Origin: Holophagales bacterium
Lineage (GTDB): Bacteria; Acidobacteriota; Thermoanaerobaculia; Multivoradales; Multivoraceae
Assembly: GCA_009843505.1 (NCBI GenBank)
Contig: VYDI01000019.1
Location: 152,572-216,571, forward strand
Length of the DNA: 64,000 nt
Reading direction: 5' to 3'
Positions 17,465-26,263 of the stretch are shown one piece after another; the first letter of the stretch is position 1, and every line of letters starts with the position of its first letter. Both the position numbers and the translations under genes were made by a program. Under the pieces are notes generated by a model. That model saw only the letters and a list, made by a program, of their open reading frames with translations, did not search any database and was not told where the DNA came from.

Positions 17465-18427
17465 TCAGGGCGGTCCCATCAGCACGTTGACCGAACTCTC
17501 GAAGCCGGTCTCCGGCCGGTCCCTTCGCAGCCGGCGGGCCGCCAGGCCCTCGATGATCCGGCGGGGCTGGATGTACCGCTCCCGCAGCCGGTGGGCGTCC
17601 AGCAGGTCATTGGCGAGCGCCAACGCCGCGGCTCGGTCGCCGCGGTCGTCAAGCGCGCGGGCCGCCTCGGTAACGGCGGTCGCGATTCGCGTCCAGCTCT
17701 GCCGGTCGCGCACGTCTGACAGCTCCTTTCCTCCCACGTCGATCAGCCTGTCGGCCAGACCGGAGATCCACAGTGCGAGCCCATCGTCGCCCGGCAGGAG
17801 CCGCCAATGGGCGACCAGCTCCGCTATCTGTTCGCTGTCCGCAACGGCACGCTGGCCACCGAGATAGACCGTCTGCGACCGGCTCCGCAGGGTGGGCAGA
17901 AGTTCCTGGGCCGAATGCGTCAACAGGAGGAAGTGCCTGGGTGTGCTGCCGACCGGTTCCTCCAGGGTCTTGAGCAGAACGTTGGCGCCGAAGGGGTTCA
18001 AGGTCTCCGCTTCAGCGATCACGTACACCTGCCCTCGAGCCTCGAAGGGCGACATCTGGGCCGAGCGCACCATCGGCCTCACCATGTCGACGCCGATATC
18101 GCGCGCGCCAGGCGGGCGTTCCAGCAGCATGAAGTCCGGATGAGATTGCCGAACTCCCACGTCACCCTCGCTTCCGGCCTTGCGGCGCCTCTTCTCCGAC
18201 TTCTCCTTCGCCCGCGCCTCGCTGGCATACCGGTCCGCATCGACCCGCTGGCAGTGCCGGCATTCGCCACACGGCCGCTCCTCCGGCACGCGCTCGCAAA
18301 GCAACGCACGGCCGATCTCAAACGCGTAGTTCCGCCTTTCGACCGGCGTCCCGCCGGAGACGATCACCGAGGGATAGAGACGACCCTCGGCGGCCAGGGC
18401 TATCAACCGGTCCGCGGTCCGGCTCAT
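17465..18427 (-). CDS. holB: DNA polymerase III delta-prime subunit
   Basis: HolB is a clamp-loader subunit. The 320-residue product shows the four-cysteine zinc module CERVPEERPCGECRHC, SHPDFMLLE, ARGQVYVIAEAETLNPFGAN, LLKTLEEPVGSTPRHFLLLT and SRSQTVYL, the normal order for delta-prime. The P-loop is degenerate (VSGGTPVERRNYA), as expected for the non-ATPase subunit. A lysine/arginine-rich insertion lies between the zinc module and SHPDF. The ATG at 18427 overlaps the tmk stop as ATGA; the tmk-holB pairing is a common bacterial arrangement and supports the call. A much longer frame running upstream on this strand only shadows tmk and the flavoprotein gene. Confidence 0.93.
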   Translation of the reverse strand: MSRTADRLIALAAEGRLYPSVIVSGGTPVERRNYAFEIGRALLCERVPEERPCGECRHCQRVDADRYASEARAKEKSEKRRRKAGSEGDVGVRQSHPDFMLLERPPGARDIGVDMVRPMVRSAQMSPFEARGQVYVIAEAETLNPFGANVLLKTLEEPVGSTPRHFLLLTHSAQELLPTLRSRSQTVYLGGQRAVADSEQIAELVAHWRLLPGDDGLALWISGLADRLIDVGGKELSDVRDRQSWTRIATAVTEAARALDDRGDRAAALALANDLLDAHRLRERYIQPRRIIEGLAARRLRRDRPETGFESSVNVLMGPP

Positions 18428-19065
18428 GCGCCGGCCGCCCGGCTGAATGGCCGTAGCAAGTCGCCAAGCGCGGCCTCGACCGCGCGCGCCACGTCGTCGA
18501 TTGACGCCGCCGCGTCGATCACGCGGAAACGCTCCGGCTCGGCGGCGATCCGCAGCCCGTACACCTCGTGGACCCGGCGGTAGAACGCCAGACTCTCCCG
18601 GTCGATGCGGTCGGCGGCACCCTCGCGCCGCCGTCGCTGCGCCTTCTCCGGGGACAGCTCGAAGAACAGGGTGCGATCGGGCGCCCGGCAGTTCGTAGCC
18701 AGCCGGTCGGCTTCGGCGATGACCCCCCGCGGCACTCCACGACCGCCGCCCTGGTAGGCGTACGTCGAGTCCGTGAAGCGGTCGCACAGGACGACCGCGC
18801 CGGCCGCGACCGCCGGCTCGATCACCTCGATCAGGTGCTGCCGCCGACTGGCGAAGACCAGCATCAGCTCGACGACGCCGTCGACCTGGGCGGCCTCCCG
18901 CCGCAAGAACAGCTCCCGCAAGAGATCGGCGAAGGGCGTGCCGCCGGGCTCGCGCGTGACCACGTGAGCGACGCCGCGACGTTCGAGATCCGCCGCCACC
19001 CGCTTGAGTTGGGTCGATTTGCCGCTGCCGTCGAGGCCCTCGAAGGTGATGAACAGGCCCGCCAT
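18424..19065 (-). CDS. tmk: Thymidylate kinase
   Basis: Tmk phosphorylates dTMP to dTDP. The 213-residue protein has the P-loop FEGLDGSGKST at about 8-18, the TREPGGTPF substrate segment, CDRFTDSTYAYQGGGRG and an RRRREGAADRIDRES lid region. Its length is typical. The ATG at 19065 is six bases after the flavoprotein gene stop, and the stop overlaps holB. All expected motifs are present. Confidence 0.95.
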   Translation of the reverse strand: MAGLFITFEGLDGSGKSTQLKRVAADLERRGVAHVVTREPGGTPFADLLRELFLRREAAQVDGVVELMLVFASRRQHLIEVIEPAVAAGAVVLCDRFTDSTYAYQGGGRGVPRGVIAEADRLATNCRAPDRTLFFELSPEKAQRRRREGAADRIDRESLAFYRRVHEVYGLRIAAEPERFRVIDAAASIDDVARAVEAALGDLLRPFSRAAGA

Positions 19066-19071
19066 TCGGAG

Positions 19072-20625
19072 TCATGGTAGCGCCGCGCTGAGGCGATCCG
19101 GACTCCGCAGCCGCGGCCACCGGCGTCGCAACGTCGCCGCATCGAGCCCGAGGCCCGCGGCAACCCGGGCCGACCGCCGTTCCATGTCGTCGAGGTCGAC
19201 CGGGTAGGCGTTGCGTCGACGCGGGTCCAGGAGGCCGATCAGGTTCCAGCGCTCGATCGCCGGCCCGACCCACTCCGACAGCGACCCATGCCCGCCTTCC
19301 GCAGGCGGCCGCTCGTCGAGCTCTTCGAACAGCCTGCGGCGGCCGTCTTCCGCACCGAGGAACCCTTGCCAGCACCAACCGTCGCTCGGCGAGTCGAGGA
19401 GCCGCTGTCGCAGCTCGTCGAATGAGGCGGCCGCGAAGTAGACCATCGCCGGGGCGGCGAACCGCTCCATGTCGGGCATGGCTCGATAGGCCGCGACGAG
19501 CAGCCGGTCGATGTGGTCCGCCTCGGCGGCCAGGAGATGCCCGTAGCGCTCCAGGTGGCCATGCGCGGGCACGCCGGCCCGGCAGAGGTCGGCGACGCGT
19601 TCCACCGCGACCAGGCTCCAGGCGATGCCGGTCGAGAACATCGGATCGGCGAAGGCGTAGCTGTGCGGGAGGAGCAGCCAGCCCGGGCCGGCGGCCAGCT
19701 CGCGACGGTACGCAACGCCGGTACGCGACGCCACCGGCCGCAGCGGCTCGCTGTCCGCGAACTGGCGCGCCAGCGACGGATACCGATCGAGCAACGAAGC
19801 GAGAACGGTCGCGGCCGCGCCGGCGGGGTCCCCGGTCAGCAGGAAGCCCGCGCTCATCGATCCGTCGTCGAAGCGGAGCTGATACATCCAGCCCTCCTCC
19901 AGCAGGTGGTGCGAGGCGCTCCAGCGCTCGGGAAAGGGCGAGTCCGGCCAGTTCCCGGCACGCTCGAAGGGCTCGACGCCGGCGAAGTGCGAGTAGACCA
20001 GGCTCGTCCGCAACCGCGGCGACGCCTCCCCCGCGCCCAGGCCGGCAGCCAACGGCGAGCCGCCCGTCGCGTCGACCAGGAGCCCGGCCTCGACGATCCG
20101 GTCGCCCGCTCTGAGCCGGACCGGACCGCCGCCCGGGTCGCGGGGAACCGGAATCACCTCGACCGCCGTCTCTTCCCGGCAGTCCACGCCCTCGGCCCGG
20201 GCGCGCTCGAACAGGAAGCGGTCGACATCGGCGCGCAGCCACTGGTTGTCCGCCGCGTCGTCGTCGGGCGAGGCGGCGACGACCAGCCGCCGGCTGCTCG
20301 ACGGCCCGGGCGAGAAGACCTCGCCCGGCTCGTGCTCGTAGAAGCAGAAGCCCCGCTTGAGTCCCCGGCCCACCTCCGGCAGCCGGCGGCGCCAGCGGCC
20401 GTGGGCGGCAAGGTCCCACAGGTCGTCGAAGCCGTAGCGCACCGCCAGCCGCTCGAGGGCGAGGTTGGCGAGCGGGGTCGACGACTCGCCGAGCGCGAAC
20501 CGCGGATGGCGACCCCGCTCCAGCAGGAGCACGTCCCGGCCTTCGGCATGAAGCGCCCGCGCGAGGATGGAACCCGCGAAGCCGCCGCCCGCGATCACTA
20601 TCTCGCGCCGCTCAGTCGCAATCAC
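19072..20625 (-). CDS. FAD-dependent oxidoreductase of the halogenase/geranylgeranyl-reductase superfamily
   Basis: The 517-residue protein begins with a Rossmann FAD motif, IVIAGGGFAGSILARAL, and later has LLVDATGGSP and the block HSYAFADPMFSTGIAW, which matches the FAD-contacting DP(x)FSTG motif of flavin-dependent halogenases. The family's catalytic WxWxIP is replaced by EEGWMYQLRFDDG, so true halogenation is uncertain. The C-terminal 130 residues are helical and lack known motifs. The GTG at 20625 overlaps the radical SAM gene by 14 bases and the pair is followed by tmk. Neighbours suggest an uncharacterised modification pathway. Family call is good; reaction is unknown. Confidence 0.8.
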   Translation of the reverse strand: MIATERREIVIAGGGFAGSILARALHAEGRDVLLLERGRHPRFALGESSTPLANLALERLAVRYGFDDLWDLAAHGRWRRRLPEVGRGLKRGFCFYEHEPGEVFSPGPSSSRRLVVAASPDDDAADNQWLRADVDRFLFERARAEGVDCREETAVEVIPVPRDPGGGPVRLRAGDRIVEAGLLVDATGGSPLAAGLGAGEASPRLRTSLVYSHFAGVEPFERAGNWPDSPFPERWSASHHLLEEGWMYQLRFDDGSMSAGFLLTGDPAGAAATVLASLLDRYPSLARQFADSEPLRPVASRTGVAYRRELAAGPGWLLLPHSYAFADPMFSTGIAWSLVAVERVADLCRAGVPAHGHLERYGHLLAAEADHIDRLLVAAYRAMPDMERFAAPAMVYFAAASFDELRQRLLDSPSDGWCWQGFLGAEDGRRRLFEELDERPPAEGGHGSLSEWVGPAIERWNLIGLLDPRRRNAYPVDLDDMERRSARVAAGLGLDAATLRRRWPRLRSPDRLSAALP

Positions 20626-21628
20626 CGCACACCGTCCGCCGCGGCCTGCCGGTCCGGTTCATTCCCCGGATCGCCGCGACCCGGGCATCCCGGCAGGCGT
20701 CACAACCCGACGCGACCTGATCGAGGTCCCACGGATCGACCTGCACCGCCACGGAACCTGCGGCCTGCAGCGCCCCCGCCAGGGACTCCTCCAACAGCCT
20801 CAGGCCAGGAGGTTCGAACTCTCCGACCTCCCGCAGCCGCTCCAGCTCCCCGTTTCCACCCCGCACCGGAATCAGCGCCACCGACCGGGCTCCCGCGCGG
20901 ACCGCGTGGCGCACGCTCTCCGACACCCACTTCGCCTGCTCCTCCGCCGGCACGAACGGCGCGCCGATCAGAACGAACACCCGAAGATCGACATCGTCCG
21001 CTCTCAGGCGCCCGGCGGCCCGGTCGAACTGCTCCAGGGTCAACTGCTTGCCGAGCCGGGACAGCGCCTCCGGATGCGCCGTCTCCAGACCCATCGCCAC
21101 CTCCAGCCGACCCGGCAGCCGGTCCGCGAAGCGACGCACCCGATCGTCGACCAGCCGCGGGTGGCACTCGACCACGACTCGCCGGAACCCGCCGGCCAGC
21201 CGGGCGATCGGTTCCAGGTCCGCCTCCGGCACCGCGCGCCGGTCGAAGAAGTTGCTCGCGTTGTACAGCTTGAGCTGGTCGCAGCGATCGAGCCCCGCTT
21301 CCCGGAGCAGGCCGGGAAGCTGCTCCAGCGCCGCCGACAACTGCGCCGGCAGCGCCCCGGCCGGCGTCGGTCCGTCGATCGTGTAGCGCCAGAGGTCGCA
21401 GAACACGCAGGTGAAGGGGCACTCCGCGCCGGTCAGGAACACGGTCGCCGAGGGAGTGAGTTCACCTCCGGGGCCGCGCTCCAGTTCGGCCGTCACTCCC
21501 TGTGGCCGCCAGGGGTCGTGGACCGGCCTGGGCGGACGGAGCGCCCGAACCGCGGACGATCGTCGCCGCTCCGCGGCGCGTCTTCCGGCCGCCTCCGGCG
21601 CGCGTTTACCGTGGGTCAGAAGACCCAC
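20612..21628 (-). CDS. Radical SAM protein of unknown substrate
   Basis: The 338-residue product has the radical SAM cluster motif CPFTCVFC (CxxxCxxC) at about residues 70-77, inside FLTGAECPFTCVFCDLW. Further conserved-looking parts are KLYNASNFFD, VVVECHPRLV, GLETAHPEAL and a C-terminal cysteine set, CDACRDARV and CGDCD, which may bind a second cluster or zinc. The GTG at 21628 lies within a palindromic repeat, so residues 1-20 or so are repeat-encoded and poorly conserved in appearance. The gene starts 35 bases after the asparagine-synthase-like gene and overlaps the flavoprotein gene by 14 bases. It has no B12-binding or SPASM domain. The substrate cannot be named. Confidence 0.82.
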   Translation of the reverse strand: MGLLTHGKRAPEAAGRRAAERRRSSAVRALRPPRPVHDPWRPQGVTAELERGPGGELTPSATVFLTGAECPFTCVFCDLWRYTIDGPTPAGALPAQLSAALEQLPGLLREAGLDRCDQLKLYNASNFFDRRAVPEADLEPIARLAGGFRRVVVECHPRLVDDRVRRFADRLPGRLEVAMGLETAHPEALSRLGKQLTLEQFDRAAGRLRADDVDLRVFVLIGAPFVPAEEQAKWVSESVRHAVRAGARSVALIPVRGGNGELERLREVGEFEPPGLRLLEESLAGALQAAGSVAVQVDPWDLDQVASGCDACRDARVAAIRGMNRTGRPRRTVCGDCD

Positions 21629-21650
21629 GGCAACTAGACCCGCGCACCCA
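21564..21650 (-). repeat. Palindromic repeat, copy B (5' end of radical SAM gene)
   Basis: Hairpins are 21564-21578 (cgccgc, tcc, gcggcg), a shorter one at 21590-21600 (cgcc, tcc, ggcg) and 21609-21630 (ccgtgggtc, loop agaa, gacccacgg). The last stem differs from copies A and C at both strands of the same base pairs while the loop is unchanged. The GTG start of the radical SAM gene lies in its third hairpin. Confidence 0.78.
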
Positions 21651-21663
21651 AGTCGGCATCCCC

Positions 21664-22998
21664 TCAGGCGTAGAGCGACTGGAAGTGCCGGCGGTACTGC
21701 TCCGGCGGCCGCTCGAAGGCGGCCGCGAACACGTCCTCCGACGCCGCCCCCTCCTGGAAACGGCGCTTCGGGAAGACCGGGAAGTCGACGCCGAGTACCC
21801 GCTTCATCCCCCGGCGCACGACCTCGCCCTTCAACTCGTAGAGCGCCTTGTGGGAGGCGCCGACCAGGGTCGCGAAGGGGATCGCCTCGGCCACCGCGAT
21901 GACCGCCGGCCGGGTGAACGGACTGAAGCCCTGGAAGCCGAGCAGACGCGCCGGGGCGTGGGTGCGGACCGTGGCCCGGCCGAGGCCCCCCGAGTAGGTC
22001 TGGGAGTGTTTGATCGCCTCGACCCCCCAGCCCTCCTGGTAGAGCATCGAGTTGTTGACCACGCTGGTGATCGTCAGCTCGTGGTTCTCCTCCAGCGGAT
22101 AGTCCTTCAGGTTCTCGTCACCGCCGTCGCCGTCGACCAGCAGCCGCCAGTCGGGGTAGCGGGCCCGGATCCCCCGCAGCAGGGCGAGACCGACCGCGGC
22201 GCACTCGACGTCGAGCGGCTTGTAGTCCTCGATCACCTCGACCGCCCCCAGCGGATCGACGGCAGCGGCGTCGGCCTCGATCTCCTCGCCCAGCATCTCG
22301 AGGTCCATGCGGCGCAGGAACTGCCGCGCCTGCGCGGCGTCGCCGGCGGCCGCGCCGACCCGGAGAGTGAACGCCTTGAGCCGTGCAGCGCTCCGGCCCG
22401 ACTCGAGCAGCGCGCGGTTGAGAGCCGCCAGCACCGCGCCGCTGTCGATGCCGCCCGAGAAGCACACGCCGATCGGCTCGCGGGCGAGGCCGGCCGGCAG
22501 CGCGGCGAGCCAGCCGCGGAGCTCGAACATCAGCGCCTCGACGTAGCGCTCCCCGATCACGTCGAGATCGGGCGGTAGCGTGCCCCTGGGCGGATCGAAG
22601 AAGCGTTCGTGAGTCGGGTTCGGGTCCGGGCAGCCGACCAGGCGCAGCGTCGTCGCGTGGTGCGCGGGGACCATCCGCGTGTAAGTCGGGTGAAACTGGT
22701 CGAGATAGCCCTCGGCCGCGAGGCAGTCCCTGATCTCGTCGATCCGCTGGGCGATGACCAGCATCGGCCCGGACGCCTCCTTGGCCAGGAAGTAGCGCAT
22801 CGGCCGGTCCAGGCTGCGGGCCATCACGACGTCGACGCCGCGGCGGACGGCCAACGCGAACGAACCGTCGATCCCGAGAACAGCCCGGGGCCCGTCGAGC
22901 AGGCGGTCTCGCGCCTCGTCCGGCGTCAGCGTCCAGAGGCGCTGTTCACTGTCGTCGATCAGGTTGAGTACACGGGCGATGGGCTTGTCCACGGTCAT
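21664..22998 (-). CDS. Asparagine-synthase-like amidotransferase lacking the catalytic cysteine
   Basis: The 444-residue protein carries the ATP-pyrophosphatase signature CFSGGIDSGAVLAAL at about residues 185-200, then LLVDGDGGDENLKDYP, as in asparagine synthases. The N-terminal 150 residues keep the fold-like text of the glutaminase half (GSFALAV, ARSLDRPMRYFLA, QRIDEIRDCL) but have no cysteine directly after the start methionine, so glutamine-dependent ammonia release is unlikely. Proteins with this degeneration, such as beta-lactam synthetase, adenylate a carboxylate and use another amine. The ATG at 22998 is fixed by GGGAGGG four bases upstream. It heads the three-gene run with the radical SAM and halogenase-like genes. 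Function is unassigned. Confidence 0.82.
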   Translation of the reverse strand: MTVDKPIARVLNLIDDSEQRLWTLTPDEARDRLLDGPRAVLGIDGSFALAVRRGVDVVMARSLDRPMRYFLAKEASGPMLVIAQRIDEIRDCLAAEGYLDQFHPTYTRMVPAHHATTLRLVGCPDPNPTHERFFDPPRGTLPPDLDVIGERYVEALMFELRGWLAALPAGLAREPIGVCFSGGIDSGAVLAALNRALLESGRSAARLKAFTLRVGAAAGDAAQARQFLRRMDLEMLGEEIEADAAAVDPLGAVEVIEDYKPLDVECAAVGLALLRGIRARYPDWRLLVDGDGGDENLKDYPLEENHELTITSVVNNSMLYQEGWGVEAIKHSQTYSGGLGRATVRTHAPARLLGFQGFSPFTRPAVIAVAEAIPFATLVGASHKALYELKGEVVRRGMKRVLGVDFPVFPKRRFQEGAASEDVFAAAFERPPEQYRRHFQSLYA

Positions 22999-23078
22999 TC
23001 CCTCCCAGGGCAACAGCACGTCCGCGCCGACACGATCCGACCACTATCGGCGGTGACCTGCATGGTACTGTCCCGGCG

Positions 23079-23759
23079 ATGTCCAGGCACAGCGGGAACA
23101 GGCTCCGGACGGCGTTCTTCGTCTTGGTCGGTACAGGTGCCTCGATCGCTCACATGGGCTGCCAGGCCGCGCCAGAGGAAGCCGGCCCGACCCTCATCGC
23201 CCTCGAAGTGCAGGGGCTCGGGCTCGTCGACCTGCCGGACGGCTGCACGCGGGTGGAACCCAGCTCCCATGCCCTGGAGCTTGCCTGCGAACTCCTCGAG
23301 ACGACGGAGACCCCGGCGGGTCCGGTGGGCTCGGTCTATCTCGAACTCGGCGAGCCCACTGAAGGCCACATCGAACTCGCGGACGTCTCCGCGATCGACG
23401 TCATCAGGGAGGAGCAGCGGCCGCTGTTCGAGGCGCTGCCCGGCGGCGAGTTCCTGGGCGTCGGCGGCGCGCTCTTCTACGGCCCCTTCGGAGCCGCGCG
23501 CTACGCACGCGGGAGATTCCAGGCCGAAGACGGCACGACGCTCCAGCGGATCCGGCTGTTCATGGTTCATCCGATGGAGAACCGGCTCGTCAACCTCGTC
23601 TACGACCATCCGCCCGGCGACAACACGGATACGGCGGCGCGCGTCAACAACCACCTCCTCGTTCTCCTGGAGCACCTCAGGAGTTGGGAAGACATGCCCG
23701 CTGGCGAGGACGACTCGACGACGGACGAGCCCGCGACGGACGAGTCGACGACCTACTGA
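23079..23759 (+). CDS. Lipoprotein of unknown function
   Basis: The 226-residue product has an N-terminal hydrophobic segment ending IAHMGC, a plausible lipobox with the cysteine near residue 28. The mature part reads as a compact mixed domain (EVQGLGLVDLPDGCTRVE, SVYLELGEPTEGHIEL, RIRLFMVHPMENRLVNLVYDHP) and ends in an acidic, Thr-rich repeat (DDSTTDEPATDESTTY) typical of a disordered tail. No motif was recognised. It is divergent from the asparagine-synthase-like gene, with 80 bases between starts, and is followed after 45 bases by the GspF/PilC gene, so it may belong to a secretion or pilus operon. Confidence 0.7.
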   Translation: MSRHSGNRLRTAFFVLVGTGASIAHMGCQAAPEEAGPTLIALEVQGLGLVDLPDGCTRVEPSSHALELACELLETTETPAGPVGSVYLELGEPTEGHIELADVSAIDVIREEQRPLFEALPGGEFLGVGGALFYGPFGAARYARGRFQAEDGTTLQRIRLFMVHPMENRLVNLVYDHPPGDNTDTAARVNNHLLVLLEHLRSWEDMPAGEDDSTTDEPATDESTTY

Positions 23760-23804
23760 TCCCGGCCCCAGGCGCGGCGCCGGTCTCCCGGGAGGCCGCT
23801 GAGC

Positions 23805-24947
23805 GTGTTCCGCGCGCCCTGGCTCCCCGACGAGGACGAGCTCCTCGCACCGGAGCCTGACGAGCCCGAAACGCCGCGGCCATGGCGGCCGCGCTGGTTG
23901 CTCCCCGGCCGCCGGATCGGGCCGAAGACCCTGGCCGTCTTCAGCCGCCAGCTGGCCGTTCTGCTGGACGCGGGCCTGCCGCTGCTCCAGGGCCTGGAAA
24001 TCCTGAGCATTCAGGGCCAGCACGCGGGGCTCCGCGCCATCCTGCTGGAGGTCCGATCCGAGGTCGAAGCGGGGGCGGGCCTGGCAGAGGCGATGAAGCG
24101 CCGCCCCCGGGCCTTCAACGACCTCTACGTGAACCTGGTCGCCGCGGGCGAGGCCAGCGGCGCTCTCCATCCCGTGATGGACCGTCTCGCCACGCACATC
24201 GAGAAGGTAGCGAAGCTCCGCAACCAGGTCCGCTCCGCCCTCACCTATCCCGCCGCCATCCTCGCCGTCGCCTCCGCGGTCGTGTTCCTCATCCTGTGGA
24301 AGGTGATCCCCGTGTTCAGGCACCTGTTCGCCGACCTGGGCGGCGACCTTCCGTTCCTGACCCGGCTGGTCGTCGGCGTCAGCGAGTTCATCGGCGCCTA
24401 CGTGCTCGTGCTGCTGGGGGGCGCCGCGGCGGCGGTGTTCGCGGCGAGCCGCCTGCTCCGCACCCGGCAGGGCCGCCAGTGGGCCGACCGGCTGGTCCTG
24501 CGGCTGCCACTGGTCGGCAAGCTGCTGCGGCGGATCGTCGTGGGACGCGCCTGCCGCACGCTCTCCGTCCTGCTCGCCTCGGGCATACCGATCCTCGACG
24601 CCCTGAGGACCACCGCCGGCGCGGCCGGCAACACCGTCGTCTCCGAGGCGCTCGAGACCGTGCGTGGCGAAGTCGAGCAGGGCGGCTCGATCCACGCCGC
24701 GCTGCGGCGGACAAACGTCTTCCCGACGATGCTCTGCCAGATCGTCTACGTCGGCGAACAGACCGGCAAGCTCAGCCCGATGCTCAACCGCATCGCCGAC
24801 TTCTACGAGGAGGAGGTCGACACCGACGTCGACAGCCTGATGAAGCTGCTCGAGCCGGCGCTCATCACCATTCTCGGCGTCGTCATCGGCGGCATCGTCA
24901 TCTCGATGTACCTGCCGATGTACTCGGCCCTGACCCGGATCGGCTAG
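23805..24947 (+). CDS. Type II secretion / type IV pilus inner-membrane protein (GspF/PilC)
   Basis: The 380-residue protein is a T2SSF-fold inner membrane platform protein. Two copies of the T2SSF domain are visible: the first with FSRQLAVLLDAGLPLLQGLE and AGEASGAL, the second with RTLSVLLASGIPILDALR and YVGEQTGKLSPML. Three membrane stretches are seen at about 145-170, 200-222 and 350-372. The GTG at 23805 has GGGAGG nine bases upstream. GspE/PilB ATPase and pilin genes are not in the window, so this may be an isolated paralogue. The last four bases are shared with the convergent moeA (CTAG). It may serve either a pilus or secretion machine. Confidence 0.9.
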   Translation: MFRAPWLPDEDELLAPEPDEPETPRPWRPRWLLPGRRIGPKTLAVFSRQLAVLLDAGLPLLQGLEILSIQGQHAGLRAILLEVRSEVEAGAGLAEAMKRRPRAFNDLYVNLVAAGEASGALHPVMDRLATHIEKVAKLRNQVRSALTYPAAILAVASAVVFLILWKVIPVFRHLFADLGGDLPFLTRLVVGVSEFIGAYVLVLLGGAAAAVFAASRLLRTRQGRQWADRLVLRLPLVGKLLRRIVVGRACRTLSVLLASGIPILDALRTTAGAAGNTVVSEALETVRGEVEQGGSIHAALRRTNVFPTMLCQIVYVGEQTGKLSPMLNRIADFYEEEVDTDVDSLMKLLEPALITILGVVIGGIVISMYLPMYSALTRIG

Positions 24948-26143
24948 AGCGGCAGAACCTCGCACGACTCCCCGGCCGCGGCCGGGGCGCTGAACTTCGG
25001 CACCCGCACCAGGCCCGAACCTGCTCCATAGGCAACCAGGTCATGAGAGCCCAGGGGTGGCCGCGGGTCGACCAGCACTTCACCGGACGAGAACCCGAGC
25101 CGGCAGGGCAGGAACCGGTCCCGGCCCTTGGCGAACGGCAGGCCTCCCGTGAGCCTCCCGCGGAGCGCTCCCTGCCAGAAGCCGTCGGCAATGCCCGTCA
25201 TCTGCCGGAGCAGCGGCCGCACCAGGAGCCAGTAGGTGACCATCGCCGAAGCCGGGTTGCCGGGAAGGCCGAACACCCATCCGCGATCGTGGCGAGCCGC
25301 TACCAGCGGCTTCCCCGGCTGGATCGCCACCGCGTCGAACAGGATGCGGCAACCCAGGCCGGTGTCGCCGAGGACCTGCTCGACGAAGTCGAACTCGCCC
25401 ATGGAAACGCCGCCGGAGATCAGGAGCACGTCGGAGTCCAGACCGCGCTCGACCCTGTCGCGCAGTTCGGCGGGATCGTCCCGCGCGATACCCAGGGAAC
25501 GGGCCTCGATGCCAAGCTGCGACAGCGCGGCCCGGAGGAAGTCGCGGTGGGAGTCCCGGAGCTGACCCGGACCGGGCTCGGCCTCGGCGGGGACGACCTC
25601 GTCGCCGGTGGAAAGCGTGGCGACGGTCGGGCGGCAGTAGACCGGCGCCTCCTGGATGCCGTGAGTCGCCAGCACGCCGGCGCCGCCGGGGGTCAGCAGT
25701 TCACCCACCGCGAGCAGCGGCCCGCCGGCGGCCGTGACCTCGGCCTGCCGGCGGATATGGCTCCCCGCCGGCACCGTCTCCACGATGCGGACGGTGCCCG
25801 TGCCGGCGTCGACCTCGGTCTGCTCTATGGGAATCACGCGGTCGGCGCCGGCTGGTGCCGGCGCCCCGGTCATGATTCTCAGAGCCGCGCCGGGACGGAG
25901 TTCCGCTCCGGGCGCGTCGCCGGCGGCGACGATGCCGTCGACCGGCAGAACGGCGCCCGCCTCGACCTCGCCGCCAAGGGCGAAACCGTCCATCGCCGAG
26001 ACATCGTGGGCGGGCACGTCGACGGTCGCGGTCAGGTCCCCGGCGAGAACCCGGCCGACCGCATCGGCGCGAGCCACCTGTTCGATGCCGAGCGTTTCGG
26101 CCTCCGTGGCGATGGCGGACCAGGCGTCTTCCGGTGACAGCAT
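24944..26143 (-). CDS. moeA: Molybdopterin molybdenumtransferase
   Basis: MoeA inserts molybdate into adenylylated molybdopterin. The 399-residue protein shows DVSAMDGFAL, IMTGAPAPAGADRVIP, STGDEVV, the nucleotide/MPT-binding block SGGVSMGEFDFVEQVL, PGKPLVAAR, FGLPGNPASAMVTYWLLVRP and the C-terminal MoeA domain IV. Length is typical. The ATG at 26143 is divergent from fmdB. Its stop overlaps that of the GspF/PilC gene by four bases on opposite strands. Its presence implies that the organism makes a molybdenum or tungsten cofactor enzyme, for example a formate dehydrogenase, which would fit the selenocysteine tRNA at 26741. Confidence 0.94.
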   Translation of the reverse strand: MLSPEDAWSAIATEAETLGIEQVARADAVGRVLAGDLTATVDVPAHDVSAMDGFALGGEVEAGAVLPVDGIVAAGDAPGAELRPGAALRIMTGAPAPAGADRVIPIEQTEVDAGTGTVRIVETVPAGSHIRRQAEVTAAGGPLLAVGELLTPGGAGVLATHGIQEAPVYCRPTVATLSTGDEVVPAEAEPGPGQLRDSHRDFLRAALSQLGIEARSLGIARDDPAELRDRVERGLDSDVLLISGGVSMGEFDFVEQVLGDTGLGCRILFDAVAIQPGKPLVAARHDRGWVFGLPGNPASAMVTYWLLVRPLLRQMTGIADGFWQGALRGRLTGGLPFAKGRDRFLPCRLGFSSGEVLVDPRPPLGSHDLVAYGAGSGLVRVPKFSAPAAAGESCEVLPL

Positions 26144-26263
26144 GGCGGGTTGTTACCTGAGCAATCGGCCCGCCGTCAACGCATCGACTCCCGCAACGCC
26201 CGTCGCGTCGACTGGCAGTCCTCGCCGGAGACTGCCAACAAGCTGCTACAATCCCGCGCCGCG

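Noticed and set aside
17465..20419. Minus-strand frame of 984 codons that includes holB
   Set aside because: Only the last 320 codons match holB; the upstream part is an out-of-frame reading of tmk and the flavoprotein gene, not a fusion.
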